Assembly (NCBI GenBank): GCA_963765815.1
Contig: CAVXXT010000008.1
Span: 744,001-808,000 of the forward strand
Direction of reading: 5' to 3'
Length of the DNA stretch: 64,000 nucleotides
DNA from: DATLNF01 sp963765815
GTDB taxonomy: Bacteria; Actinomycetota; Actinomycetes; BP-191
The notes beneath the pieces were generated by a model. That model did not search any database. It was not told where the DNA came from and was given only the letters and a program-made list of their open reading frames with translations. The position numbers and the translations under genes were made by a program. Positions 8,624 through 18,309 of the stretch are shown here, in pieces (position 1 is the first letter of the stretch; every line of letters starts with the position of its first letter).

Positions 8624-11600
8624 TTATCGGAAGCAACGCGGCGGGCGGATCTTGTTCGCGAGCCGGCCCTTCCCGCCCAGCATGTGGTAGACGGCCGACT
8701 CGACGCAGTCCCTCGCACGCTTGGAGGCCGGCAGGGGGATCCTGAACCGGTACGACCGCGGAGCGATGAAGTCATTCCGAGCGTGTTGCGTGGCGCGAGC
8801 GACGAAGCTCTTCGCCTGCCCTACGTAGAGCTTGCCAGCGGCGGGGCCGCCGGTCACCTTCCCGACGTAGACGCCGCCGCGCCCGCTTCCGCCGAATCCA
8901 CCCAGGACCGCGCCGATCGTGGCCTCTTTCGCGACACCTCCCCAGGTGAAGCGCGGCGTGCCCGCATTCCCGGCGGTGTAGTGTCCGGCGCCGCCGACAC
9001 CGCCAATGGCGGCCGCGGCCACGACGCAGCCGATCCCCACGGTCGCGCCACAAGCAGCGCCAACCGCGACGACGCCCGCCACGGCGATCCCGAACTGCGC
9101 TGCCCCACGCCAGTGATCCTTGGCGAAGCGCGAAACGCTGCTCCAGCCCTTCGCGCCGTCGATATCGAACTCGTTGATGGGGTCGAGGGGGTAGACGTAG
9201 GCGTTCTCGACGCCGCCGTCGACGGGGTCGATCTGGAGGAAGCGACCGATCGCGGCGACGTAGACGCGGGCGCCCATCTGGATGGGACGCAGCGCCAGCG
9301 CAGTCTCGGTGAAGCGATCGTGGCTGCCGACCCAGCCGGCGTCGGCACTCCCAGCCCTGCTGTCGATCGGCGCGGTGTTCGGGTCGAAGATCTGTGCAAT
9401 AGCGCTGTTGGCGTTGATGAACGCGGCGGAGGGGGCGAGTGGCGCTCCGAACGGGTCGTAGAGCTCGACCTTCTGGAGGGACTGGCCGTTCGCGCCGACC
9501 GAGAGCGTCACGTCGCCGTGGAGGTTCGCGACCAGGAGGGTGGTGCGTCGGACGTCAGAGGCGGCTGCCCGTGGCCGGATGGCGATCTCGAGTCCGCCCG
9601 GTAGGTCCAGGTAGATCTCGGTGACCACTCCGGCAGCGTCGCTCGCGAAGTCCGGGCTGTCGGCGGCACCGGTGAAGCCATAGCGCGTGGTGACCGTCGT
9701 GCTCGACGAGTCCGCGTGCTCGATGACGCGCCCTTGCGCATCCCGCTTGTACGTGATCGTCCGACCGGTCTGGGCCACCTGGACGTTCCGGTCGCCGTTG
9801 TCGTAGGTGAAGGCGGTGCCTCCGACTGCCGTGGCGTTGCCGTGCGGGTCGTATGAAAGCGAAGGTGTCACCGACGCGGAGCTGGCGATCAGCTGGTCGG
9901 CGGCGTTGTAGCAGTACCAGATCGCGACGCCGTTGACCGTCTGTCGCATGCGGTTGCCGTTGCGCCCGGCACTGCCGTTGTGGCCTGCGCGACCGCTGCA
10001 GTTGGGGTCTGCCGCCGCGAACTCGTACGCGATCGTGTTCCCCGCGATGATCGCCGACTGCACCCGGCCAGCTCGGTCGTAGCCGTACGTCGGAGCCGTG
10101 CCCGACAGGCTCACGCCGTTGTAGCTCAGCCCGAGCACCAGGCCGCTCTGAGAGCGCGTGGACGTCTCGACGATCGTCGAGGGGAGGCCGTTGCTCTGCG
10201 TGGGCAGCGCCAGCGTCCGGCCGGTGGGGCGCCCCAGGTCGTCGTAGGTGATCGCGCTCAGCGAGGTGTTGGGGATCTTCGGCACGTCGACGGCGCGGAG
10301 TCGGCCGACGGCGTCGTAGAGCGGCCGAGCCAGCACCTCGCCGTTGAGAGCCTGCGCGACGAGCTGGCCGTAGTCGTTGTACGTGAAGGTCTCCGTGCCC
10401 ATCGGACCCGACCGCTGCGACACGAGGCCCCGGACGTCGTACGACGTCGTGGTGACGTTGCCCCAGACGTCGCGGTAACTCACCGGGCGCCCGACCAGGT
10501 CGCTCGTGACCTGGACCGAACCCGAGCCGTCCGTGGTGGAGGTGACGAGCGGGTTGCCTCCGAGTGCGTAGTCGTTGGCGATCGCCCGACCGGTGCGACC
10601 CCCGGCTGCGGGGATCGTGGTGCTCGCCACCCGGCCGCGGGCGTCGTAGACGGTGCACGTCCACGGGTCGTCGTTGATCCGGGAGGCGATCACCTGTCCG
10701 GCAGCGTCGTACACCGTGTGAGTCCTGCGGATGGTGAGTGGTCCGGGGCCGTCAGGGTCTGGTTCTAGACGGCCCTTGGCGAGGCCAGCCTGTGGAATCA
10801 CTTCCGCCGTTGTCGTGCAAGGGTTGTCGGCGTTCTCCGTGCCGCCCCAGTGCAGGTAGTTGTACGCGTTCCCGCCGGGGAGGATCTTCGCCGTCTGGCG
10901 GAGGAACCCGACGCCGGGGGCCTCAAAGATCGACTTCGTGACGAGGGCGAGTCCGGTCGGGTCGAGCGTGCTGTGCGAGACGACCCCGAGAGCTGGATCC
11001 GAGTACTTCGTCTGCGTGACCGTGTTCCCGATCTGCGCGTCGAAGTCCGTGACGCTGGTCGGTAGGCCGTACCCCGGGCGCAGCAGCGGGCCGATGTCGG
11101 CGGTCAGCGGCTGGCCGTTCCGCGCGATCTGCAGCTCGATCCGCGCGTCGCCGCCACCGGCATCGAAGTAGTCGACCCTGATCCGGTGCCACCCCATGAC
11201 CCGGTCGTTGGCCGCCGCGTCGGTGTTCGCGAACGAGCCGGCGGCGTGCTCCCGGTAGGGGCCGTTGGTCCATTCGTTCACGACGAGCTGGTCGTCGATC
11301 CACACCTTGCAGCCGTCGTCCGAGACGCACTTGACCTGGTAGGTGTCGAGGGCGCTGAGGTTGACCAGCCCGGTGTAGCTCGCGCCCCACCCCGTCATCC
11401 CCGTATCGGTCGCGATCGGCGGAGAAGCGCCCCAGGTGTGCTGCAGCGCTCCGTCCGGCCGAGACGGCGTTCCGGTCGCGTGCAGACGGGGCGCTCCGAA
11501 GAGCACTCCGCCACTCGTGCTGCTCGGCGGCAGCCAGTAGCTCGAGTACGCCGCTGCGAGGCCGCGGATGCCATCGTCGTAGGTCGTCCGTGTGTGTGGC

Positions 11601-14600
11601 ACGCGGGCGGCGAACTCGGGCTTCGGCACCTGCCCCGCGAACCACACCGCTGGCGCCGGTCCGTAGACGTCGGTCGGCAGGTCGAGCTCGTTGTACGCCG
11701 TCGTCGTCCGCAGCCCGAGCTCGTCGACCGTGGCGCGGACGAGGTCCTTCACCGGGTCCCACGTGGTGTACGCGCAGAGCCCGAGGTTGTTGCACACGCG
11801 GGTGGTCCGGAAGCTGTCGTCGTACTCGACCCACTGCAGGTAGCCCTTGGGAGCCGCGACGCCGTCGATGCGCCGTCGGCTCGCGCCCGGTCCGTACCCG
11901 AAGGTGTGCGCGGGCTGCGCTGCGCCGGCCAGCGCCGCCGGCGGCTGGACGCGCGCGGCCCGGCCGAAGACGTCGTACCCGAGCTTGGTGTACACGCTGG
12001 AGTCGGCGGTGCGGAGCCCGGCCGCCACGACGTCGTTGGCCGCGACGTCTCGGATGCTCGCGAGCGTCCCGTTGGCGTCGTAGCCGAGGTCGTGGACGGC
12101 GTTGCCGGGAGTCACGACTCGGGCGATCTGCCCCCGCAGGTAGAAGAAGTTCGTCCGGTTGCCGTCACTCGTGACGAACGCGCAGAGCATCGCGGTCGGC
12201 GGAGCGTCGAAGCCGGACGGCACCGCCGGGCACCGGCTGTCGCCCTGGTAGACGAGCTGCCCCCAGCGGGAGGCGGTGACGCCGTCGGTGATCTGCCGCA
12301 GCTTGGCGATCCCGTTGTCGGTGCCGTAGGAGTAGCGGAGGGCGGCGGGCTTGCGGTCGTCGAGCGGAGTGGTCGTCTCGGCGAGTGTTCCGTCGACCAG
12401 GAAGCGGTAGACGCGCCCGTCGGCATCGGTCAGCGTGAACGTCCCATCGGCGTTGCGGATGAGAACGGCGTGCTCGCCGGTCGGCGGGCGGTAGCCGCCG
12501 TTCAGGACCGTGTAGGTGTGCTCGGAGGCGTCGCCGTCGTACAGCACGACGTCGCCGTTCTGACGTACGGCGAGGCGCTCGTACCCGAGGTCTCCGTCCA
12601 CGTCAGCGGAGACCGTCCATCCCGGGGGAACGGCTTGGGCTGACGGGATGAGGTTGCGGGTGTCGACCGGACCGGGTCCGACCGGGCTGCTCCGCATGTA
12701 CAACCGCAGCTCCGCACCCGCCGTGAGGTCGAAGTAGTCGATCTTGATCGGGACCGGCGCGCCCACGCGCATCGCGATCGGGGCGCCGCAGCTCTCGAGT
12801 CCGCCCGGCCCCCATCGGTCGATCAGCCGGGTGCCGTTGATGTCGAGCCGGACGCCGTCGTCGGCGTACAGGCAGTACTGGTAGTCGCCGCTCACCGGCG
12901 CCGTGAGGTGCCCCTCGAGCCGGACCGCCCAGCGGTCCACCGGAGCGCCCGGCGATGCGGCCTGCGGTCCCCAGCGGAACTCGACGGTGCGCTCGGTCCG
13001 CTGCAGGAACTTCGAGGACAGCGTGTCGAGGTTGGGCGGGGTGTCCCCTTCGAACGAGTAGTAGCGGGCGACGAGACCCGAGGAGCGGTCCGTCGGCATC
13101 GCCGGCGTGCGAAGCCACGTGCTGGGGACGGGGATGCCGGTGCTGAGGCCCTGGGTGCCCGCGACCACGGCGTCGGACCGGACCAGCAGCTGTGCGGCGG
13201 CGGGTCCGCCGCCGTCGACGTGCCGGACCTCCAGCGTGCGGACCTCCCCGGCCACGAGCGTGACCGGCGTCGTCGACCAGGTGCCACCCGAGCAGCAGCC
13301 GACATCGATGACCGTGGTGCCGCCGACCGTCACGCTCACGTTGTCGTCGTTGGCGACGCCGAAGGTGTACGTCCCTCCAGTTGGCGCGACGAAGTAGCCG
13401 GTCCAACGGCTGGCGAAGCTCTCTGAGATGACGTTGTGCGCCGGGGAGCCGAGCCCCCAGTCGTAGTCGATGTTCGGCTCGGTCCGCCGCAGGGTTGGCT
13501 CGCCGAGGGAGGCCGTGTTGTTCCAGTACTCGGCGAGAAGGCCGTGTCGGCTCATTCGCGGCGAGTTGTAGGTGAGGTCGAGTCCGATGCTGCCGGCCAA
13601 TGCCCGGATCGAGTGCGTGCCGATCGCGGTCGTAAGGTTGCCGGTGTTCAGGCTCACGGCCACCGGTCCGACCTCGTCGTACGTCTGCGTCTTGTCGCGC
13701 CCCGTCCGCAGGTCGACCCGCAGCACGCCGCCCTGGAACGACTGCTCGCTGAAGCCGTCGCGCACGGCGACGTTCCAGATGTACGTCGTGTCGTCCTGGA
13801 GAACGCCGTCGGGCACGATCCAGTTGTGTGCTGGGGTGAATCCGCTGGCCCACACGACGTTAGGACCGGACACGAGGGATGCCTGGTAGACGAGCGGGTC
13901 GCCGTTTCCGTCGGTGGACGCGCTCACGGCGAGCTGGGGCGTCGTCGTGACGGTGACGGCCTCCGCGAGGGGGTCGGTCTTCGGCTTGAGCGGCGTCGGG
14001 CGGCTGGGGAGGAGGTTCGTCGAGGTGTAGAGCCGGGTCCACTCCGGCTGCATCTGCTTGTACGACGAGGCGTGCTCCTCGCCCCAGGCGATGAGGTGGC
14101 CACCGTGGATGTTTCTCTCCATCAGCCACTGGAGGACCGGCCGGACGTCGATCACCCCCTCGGCGCCGATGCTGCCGGCGACGTGCGGCGCGCCCCCCGT
14201 GGTGCACCAGAAGCCCTGGCAGTTGGCCCAGGTGACCCAGATGGTCCGCGGTTCGGAGAACCCCGACCAGCCGTAGCCGCCGTAGGCCGAACCGCCCATG
14301 TGCATGTAGAGCTCGGCTCCGAGCAGCTGCCGGCCGAAGACGTGCTCGTAGGGCAGGCGCATGACGGTGCGCCAGGTCTTCAGCCGGCCTCCGTCGTTCA
14401 GCCCGCCGATGTTGATGTTGCAGTTGCTCGAGTTGCAGACGTAGCCATCGCTCTTGTGCGCGACGAACTCGCCGGTGTTGCCGCCCGGGATCGCGGTCAC
14501 GTCCTGGATGGCCGGGTCGATCGTGATCGGGTACTGCGCCGCCGGGACGCTGCGTAGCCAGGCGTCGTCGAGGTTGACGCTGAACCCGGTGCCCGCCTCG

Positions 14601-15613
14601 TCGACCGAGTACGTCGGCCGCTGCGCGACGGGGCCGACCTCGTGCAACGAGGCGCCGAGCTCCCGAAGCTGGAGGACGTCCCGGAAGGCTTCGAGCACCG
14701 GCACCCCGTCCTTGCCGAGGGTGACCTTGGTGCCGCTCACCGCGAAGCGGAAGGCTGGCGCTGAGCCGGGGCTCTTGATGATCAGGTACGACGCGAGACC
14801 GGTTCCGCGGTAGACGAAGGCGAGGTCGACGCCGGGCCACGTGTCGGGGTAGACCACGGAGGCCGGCCCGTCCTTCGGCGCGCTGAGGACCGGCCGGATC
14901 AGCCGCCCGGGCTGCGGGTCCAGGAGGAGCTCGCCGCCCGCGCCGGCGATGCGGATGCCACCCGCGCCGAGCGTCTCGAACCGGACCTGGAGCGAGCCCT
15001 GCAGCGCCTTGAGCCCGCGCACGGGCTGCGACTCGCCCTGCGGGATCCCGACTCGGCGCTCGTAGTCCAGGTCGGGCTCGGGGGTCGTGACGATCGGCTG
15101 CATCGACCCGTCGGCGGCCCGGTAGGTCAGCGCACCGGAAGCGGACTCGGTGCGCTGACCGCCGTTGACGAGCTCGAAGGTCCGAGAATTCGCCTCTCGC
15201 AGGCCCGGCAGCTCGCTGCCGACAGCGGCCGTGGCGAGGTCGATGCGCTCACGAGCCACCTCTGGTAGCCCAATTTTGTCGAGCAGCGCGTCCGGAAGAC
15301 GGCGGCGGATCCCGAGGTCGGCGTCGTCGACCGACGGCATCGCGAGGTCCTCGACTGACAGCGGGGGGATCAGGTCGGGTCGCTGAGCTTCGAGCGGGAT
15401 TAGTCCAGGCTGGATCAGCGAGGAGCCAGGCGCTGCTGCGCCACCTGGAAGGACGGACTCGGCCACCCCGGACTCCGTGCGAGCCGGTGCCGGCTGGGCC
15501 GGGGTGCCATGCCCCGAAGTGGCGACGGCGAGCACGACGGCAACCAGCTTGACCTGGGTCGACACGGCGGCGCGGCGGGCGCTTCGGAGGAGGTTGGTCT
15601 TTGTGACCCGCAC
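8624..15613 (-). CDS. Secreted RHS/YD-repeat polymorphic toxin with PA14 domains and GIY-YIG-like C-terminus
   Basis: About 2329 residues from a GTG at 15613, preceded by GAGGAG at six-base spacing and followed by a signal peptide (MRVTKTNLLRSARR, then a hydrophobic core). A longer frame reaches 15847 but runs through the divergent promoter region. In order: a DNRLRE-like beta region (about 365-535), PA14 domains at about 690-820 and 845-980, YD repeats from about 1000, a third PA14 at about 1350-1510 inserted within the repeats, and the RHS core end (GARVYVAAIGRFLQIDPVDGG, about 2115). Then a Gly/Ala/Val-rich hydrophobic stretch and a final 80 residues with GVYVG, KLYVGQAKSF, Arg-x5-His, CVESAVYHMLG and LANK, matching the GIY-YIG nuclease layout. 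Likely an antibacterial nuclease toxin delivered from the surface. Confidence 0.88.
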   Translation of the reverse strand: MRVTKTNLLRSARRAAVSTQVKLVAVVLAVATSGHGTPAQPAPARTESGVAESVLPGGAAAPGSSLIQPGLIPLEAQRPDLIPPLSVEDLAMPSVDDADLGIRRRLPDALLDKIGLPEVARERIDLATAAVGSELPGLREANSRTFELVNGGQRTESASGALTYRAADGSMQPIVTTPEPDLDYERRVGIPQGESQPVRGLKALQGSLQVRFETLGAGGIRIAGAGGELLLDPQPGRLIRPVLSAPKDGPASVVYPDTWPGVDLAFVYRGTGLASYLIIKSPGSAPAFRFAVSGTKVTLGKDGVPVLEAFRDVLQLRELGASLHEVGPVAQRPTYSVDEAGTGFSVNLDDAWLRSVPAAQYPITIDPAIQDVTAIPGGNTGEFVAHKSDGYVCNSSNCNINIGGLNDGGRLKTWRTVMRLPYEHVFGRQLLGAELYMHMGGSAYGGYGWSGFSEPRTIWVTWANCQGFWCTTGGAPHVAGSIGAEGVIDVRPVLQWLMERNIHGGHLIAWGEEHASSYKQMQPEWTRLYTSTNLLPSRPTPLKPKTDPLAEAVTVTTTPQLAVSASTDGNGDPLVYQASLVSGPNVVWASGFTPAHNWIVPDGVLQDDTTYIWNVAVRDGFSEQSFQGGVLRVDLRTGRDKTQTYDEVGPVAVSLNTGNLTTAIGTHSIRALAGSIGLDLTYNSPRMSRHGLLAEYWNNTASLGEPTLRRTEPNIDYDWGLGSPAHNVISESFASRWTGYFVAPTGGTYTFGVANDDNVSVTVGGTTVIDVGCCSGGTWSTTPVTLVAGEVRTLEVRHVDGGGPAAAQLLVRSDAVVAGTQGLSTGIPVPSTWLRTPAMPTDRSSGLVARYYSFEGDTPPNLDTLSSKFLQRTERTVEFRWGPQAASPGAPVDRWAVRLEGHLTAPVSGDYQYCLYADDGVRLDINGTRLIDRWGPGGLESCGAPIAMRVGAPVPIKIDYFDLTAGAELRLYMRSSPVGPGPVDTRNLIPSAQAVPPGWTVSADVDGDLGYERLAVRQNGDVVLYDGDASEHTYTVLNGGYRPPTGEHAVLIRNADGTFTLTDADGRVYRFLVDGTLAETTTPLDDRKPAALRYSYGTDNGIAKLRQITDGVTASRWGQLVYQGDSRCPAVPSGFDAPPTAMLCAFVTSDGNRTNFFYLRGQIARVVTPGNAVHDLGYDANGTLASIRDVAANDVVAAGLRTADSSVYTKLGYDVFGRAARVQPPAALAGAAQPAHTFGYGPGASRRRIDGVAAPKGYLQWVEYDDSFRTTRVCNNLGLCAYTTWDPVKDLVRATVDELGLRTTTAYNELDLPTDVYGPAPAVWFAGQVPKPEFAARVPHTRTTYDDGIRGLAAAYSSYWLPPSSTSGGVLFGAPRLHATGTPSRPDGALQHTWGASPPIATDTGMTGWGASYTGLVNLSALDTYQVKCVSDDGCKVWIDDQLVVNEWTNGPYREHAAGSFANTDAAANDRVMGWHRIRVDYFDAGGGDARIELQIARNGQPLTADIGPLLRPGYGLPTSVTDFDAQIGNTVTQTKYSDPALGVVSHSTLDPTGLALVTKSIFEAPGVGFLRQTAKILPGGNAYNYLHWGGTENADNPCTTTAEVIPQAGLAKGRLEPDPDGPGPLTIRRTHTVYDAAGQVIASRINDDPWTCTVYDARGRVASTTIPAAGGRTGRAIANDYALGGNPLVTSTTDGSGSVQVTSDLVGRPVSYRDVWGNVTTTSYDVRGLVSQRSGPMGTETFTYNDYGQLVAQALNGEVLARPLYDAVGRLRAVDVPKIPNTSLSAITYDDLGRPTGRTLALPTQSNGLPSTIVETSTRSQSGLVLGLSYNGVSLSGTAPTYGYDRAGRVQSAIIAGNTIAYEFAAADPNCSGRAGHNGSAGRNGNRMRQTVNGVAIWYCYNAADQLIASSASVTPSLSYDPHGNATAVGGTAFTYDNGDRNVQVAQTGRTITYKRDAQGRVIEHADSSSTTVTTRYGFTGAADSPDFASDAAGVVTEIYLDLPGGLEIAIRPRAAASDVRRTTLLVANLHGDVTLSVGANGQSLQKVELYDPFGAPLAPSAAFINANSAIAQIFDPNTAPIDSRAGSADAGWVGSHDRFTETALALRPIQMGARVYVAAIGRFLQIDPVDGGVENAYVYPLDPINEFDIDGAKGWSSVSRFAKDHWRGAAQFGIAVAGVVAVGAACGATVGIGCVVAAAAIGGVGGAGHYTAGNAGTPRFTWGGVAKEATIGAVLGGFGGSGRGGVYVGKVTGGPAAGKLYVGQAKSFVARATQHARNDFIAPRSYRFRIPLPASKRARDCVESAVYHMLGGKGRLANKIRPPRCFR

Positions 15614-15845
15614 GTCTCGCTCCTCGCTGCGGCTGCTCGCCGCGAATGGCCGGAGATGAGATGTCGGTTTTGGAGGTTCGCGGGCAAACGTCCGGTTGGA
15701 GCGGACTTCGGGCGCATCCGAATCCTCGCCATTGGGCCGAACGGCGGTTGCAGCGTGGCGGCTCCCGCCGTTTGCGGTGGTGTTTGCGGATCCTTCACCC
15801 CGCAAACCACACCTGCATTGGTGCGGCGCGCGTAGCGTCGGGTGC
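15614..15845. promoter_or_regulatory. Divergent promoter region between RHS and SnoaL-like genes
   Basis: The two genes point away from each other, so both promoters must lie here. TTTGCGG occurs at 15771-15777 and 15783-15789, with the inverted copy CCGCAAA at 15800-15806, giving a possible operator close to the SnoaL-like start. No clear -35/-10 pair was identified. Confidence 0.35.
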
Positions 15846-16232
15846 ATGAGAGACGACGTCGAGCTCGGTCACTTCATGCGGGCCTACTTCGAGCGGGTCG
15901 TGAACAACCGCGACAGCGCGTCCGTCGACGAGCTGGTCGCGGTCGACTACGTCGGTGAGGGCTTCGGCTGGCCGGCTGACCGTGCGTCGCTGCGCGCGTT
16001 CTACGAGCGACAGGTCACTGAGCGACCCGACTGGCGGATCGACGTGCAGCAGACCGTCGAGGTCGACGACGTCGTCGCGGTGCGGGCGTACGCCGGAGGC
16101 ACTCTGGTCAACGCCGACGGCACGTCGCGGCGGCAGGACCTCGAGTGGCTCGCGTCGTACCGCGTCGTGGACGGGCTCGTCACCGAGACCCGCATCCTGT
16201 CCCTCGTCGAGCGCGTCTCGGCGCTGGGCTGA
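15846..16232 (+). CDS. SnoaL-like (NTF2-fold) protein
   Basis: A 128-residue protein with the NTF2/SnoaL pattern: N-terminal helices (FMRAYFERVVNNRDSASVDELV), then strands with the typical DYVGEGFGWPADRASLRAFYERQVTERPDWRIDVQQTVEVDDVVAVR segments. Such proteins form cone-shaped dimers and act as small-molecule isomerases, cyclases or binding proteins; no substrate can be assigned. Start is ATG. It is transcribed divergently from the RHS toxin gene and meets a second NTF2-like gene end to end at 16233. Confidence 0.75.
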   Translation: MRDDVELGHFMRAYFERVVNNRDSASVDELVAVDYVGEGFGWPADRASLRAFYERQVTERPDWRIDVQQTVEVDDVVAVRAYAGGTLVNADGTSRRQDLEWLASYRVVDGLVTETRILSLVERVSALG

Positions 16233-16556
16233 TCACCGGTCGAGCAGGCTGATCACCAGCCGCCAGCAGTGGTCGCTGCCCCGCCGTACGACGTTGATCG
16301 AATCCGGGCTGACGACCAGCGCCAGGTCCGCAGACTGGAGCACGACCCGCGGGTCGGCGCAGTAGCAGGCGTCGTCCGCGGCGGCTCGTGCGCGAAGCCG
16401 GTACGCCGCATGCCGCCCGCGGCCGACGGTGCCGTCGCCGGTCCGGACCACCGCCGCGTCGTCGAGCAGGTCGCCCAGCGCGCTGTGGTCGCCGACGACA
16501 CAGGCGTCCTCGATGAGCGACTCGAGCTCCTCTGGCGTCCGCGCACCTCGTGGCAC
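16233..16556 (-). CDS. Small NTF2-like protein downstream of the cupin gene
   Basis: About 107 residues from a GTG 7 bases after the cupin stop; the ribosome-binding site is weak and the start uncertain. The sequence has the NTF2/SnoaL start (TPEELESLIEDACVVGDHSALGDLLDDAAVVRTGDG) and a later strand (PDSINVVRRGSDHCWRLVISLLDR). It is probably translated with the cupin gene. Function unknown, perhaps in the same small-molecule or stress response as the cupin and the LuxR regulator. Confidence 0.6.
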   Translation of the reverse strand: MPRGARTPEELESLIEDACVVGDHSALGDLLDDAAVVRTGDGTVGRGRHAAYRLRARAAADDACYCADPRVVLQSADLALVVSPDSINVVRRGSDHCWRLVISLLDR

Positions 16557-16563
16557 GACGCGC

Positions 16564-17052
16564 TCAGAGGCGCACGCCGAGGCGCTCCACCAGGGCAGCG
16601 GTCGCCGCCTCGTCGACGTCGCAGCCGATACGCGCGGCCATCTCGCCGATGGCCACCATGTCCTGCTCCGCCTCGGGCGCGTCCACGAGCCGGAAGAACT
16701 GCTCGAGTCCTGCCGGGGAGATGATCTCGAGTACTCGCGTCGGTTGATCGCCCGGGTTCCAGAACGTGTGCCACTGGCCACGCGGCTTGAAGACCAGGTC
16801 GCCGGGCTCGGCCTGCACCTCATGGTCCCCGAGCATCGCCGCGAACGTGCCGGCCAGGACGTAGGTGTACTCGTCCTCGTTGCTGTGCATGTGCATCGGT
16901 GCGGCGAGGGCACCAGGAGCGATCGTGTGCTCCACGAGCGCGAAGCGCCCGCCGGAGTCGTGGCCCTCGACCATGAAGCGATCGGTGCAGGCCGCCGGGT
17001 TGCCCAGCACGTCGCCCTCGCCGTCGCGCAGCAGTCGCGGTGCGTTGCTCAT
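16564..17052 (-). CDS. Cupin-domain protein
   Basis: A 162-residue protein with ATG at 17052 behind a strong AGGAGG. A single beta-barrel cupin spans about residues 15-125. Cupin motif 1 appears as MHMHSNEDEYTYVLAG, giving two His and a Glu as metal ligands, and motif 2 as PRGQWHTFWNPGD with the last His. The C-terminal helical tail is about 35 residues. Possible roles are dioxygenase, isomerase or metal-dependent sensor; the substrate is not evident. The gene is divergent from a LuxR-type regulator with a 14-base palindrome between them, so that regulator may control it. Confidence 0.85.
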   Translation of the reverse strand: MSNAPRLLRDGEGDVLGNPAACTDRFMVEGHDSGGRFALVEHTIAPGALAAPMHMHSNEDEYTYVLAGTFAAMLGDHEVQAEPGDLVFKPRGQWHTFWNPGDQPTRVLEIISPAGLEQFFRLVDAPEAEQDMVAIGEMAARIGCDVDEAATAALVERLGVRL

Positions 17053-17108
17053 CGGTCCTCCTGAAGTGGGTAGGCCCGACGGTAGGCAGCGCCGGTGCCG
17101 GCGGACAT

Positions 17109-17122
17109 CCCAGGAACCTGGG
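17109..17122. promoter_or_regulatory. Palindromic operator candidate between cupin and LuxR genes
   Basis: CCCAGGAACCTGGG is a perfect palindrome (6-bp arms around AA) in the 106-base divergent intergenic region. It may be the binding site for the LuxR-type regulator that starts at 17159; no direct proof in the sequence. Confidence 0.5.
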
Positions 17123-17158
17123 GTCCTCCCGGCCTTCGGGGCGACGTACGCTCGATGC

Positions 17159-18292
17159 GTGAAGTCCGACGCGATGCCTCGTGCGCAGGACAAGGTCGCC
17201 CACCTGGTGACGCAGGGCCTCGGCCTGGTCGAGCTGTGGCGCGAGGCGTCCGAGGTGATCGCTACCGCCGTCCCCTACTGGTCGGCGCCGTGCTGGTACA
17301 CCCTCGACCCCGCCTCGCTGCTCATGACGAGCCACTTCAACGAGCACGTCGAGGCGATGCCGAGCGAGTGGCTCACGGCCGAGTACTACGAGGACGACGT
17401 CAACAAGCTCAACGAGATCGCTCGATCCCACGACGGCATCTCGACGCTGCACGACGCCACCGCGGGAGACCCGACCAGCAGCCCGCGGTGGCAGGAGAAC
17501 ATCAAGTACGGCGGCGACCAGGAGCTGATCTGCGCGCTGAAGGCCGCCAACGGGGAGTCGTGGGGTGCGCTCGGGCTGTACCGCGAGGTGGACCGCCCGC
17601 TGTTCGACTCGACCGAGCTCGGGTTCGTGCGCGCTGTCTCCACCCACCTCGCCGAGGGCGCCCGTCGCGCGCTGCTGCTCGGAGAGGCGAGCGAGAACGC
17701 GGACGCGGGGACGTCGGACGCGCCGGGGCTGCTCGTCCTCACCGGCGGCTGGGAGGTCGAGTCGATGACGCCGGGGCTGGAGCAGCGGCTGGCCGACCTC
17801 CCCGGCGGCGAGAGCGCACCTCGACTGCCACCCTCGGTCGTCGCCGTCGCGAGCCGCGCCCTGCGGACGGCGGACGGCGAGTCGAGCGAGGTCGCGATGG
17901 CCCGCGTTCTGACGCAGTCAGGGGAGTGGGTCGTGCTGCACGGAGTACCTCTGGGGTCACCGGCGGCCGGACGCGTTGCCGTGATCGTCGAGCCGGCCGG
18001 CCCGGCGCGGATCGCCCCGCTGCTGATGTCGGCCTACGGCATCACCGAGCGCGAGCAGGAGGTCGCCCAGCTGGTGCTGCAGGGCTGCTCGACCACCGAG
18101 GTCGCGGCGGCGCTCTTCATCTCCGCGCACACGGTTCAGGACCACCTCAAGCGCATCTTCGACAAGACCGGTGTACGCAGTCGCCGTGACCTGGTCGGCA
18201 AGGTCTTCTTCGCGCACTTCGAGCCGCGGCTGCGGGACAACGAGCGCCGCGCGGCCGAGGGCCGCCCGCTCCGCAACGACCCGGTCGGCTGA
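17159..18292 (+). CDS. LuxR-family transcriptional regulator with GAF-like sensor
   Basis: About 377 residues from GTG 17159; an in-frame ATG at 17174 is an equally possible start, as neither has a clear Shine-Dalgarno. Residues about 15-190 look like a GAF-type sensor. The C-terminus (about 300-360) is a LuxR helix-turn-helix: ITEREQEVAQLVLQGCSTTEVAAALFISAHTVQDHLKRIFDKTGVRSRRDLV. No receiver domain or ATPase is present, so it is probably ligand-controlled. It is divergent from the cupin gene and the palindrome between them is a likely target. Confidence 0.85.
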   Translation: MKSDAMPRAQDKVAHLVTQGLGLVELWREASEVIATAVPYWSAPCWYTLDPASLLMTSHFNEHVEAMPSEWLTAEYYEDDVNKLNEIARSHDGISTLHDATAGDPTSSPRWQENIKYGGDQELICALKAANGESWGALGLYREVDRPLFDSTELGFVRAVSTHLAEGARRALLLGEASENADAGTSDAPGLLVLTGGWEVESMTPGLEQRLADLPGGESAPRLPPSVVAVASRALRTADGESSEVAMARVLTQSGEWVVLHGVPLGSPAAGRVAVIVEPAGPARIAPLLMSAYGITEREQEVAQLVLQGCSTTEVAAALFISAHTVQDHLKRIFDKTGVRSRRDLVGKVFFAHFEPRLRDNERRAAEGRPLRNDPVG

Positions 18293-18309
18293 CGCGGTCG
18301 TCGACGCGT

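Noticed and set aside
15614..15847. Extension of the RHS protein N-terminus to 15847
   Set aside because: The extra 78 residues are low-complexity, precede a clear GAGGAG-GTG start with signal peptide at 15613, and would fill the divergent promoter region of the SnoaL-like gene.
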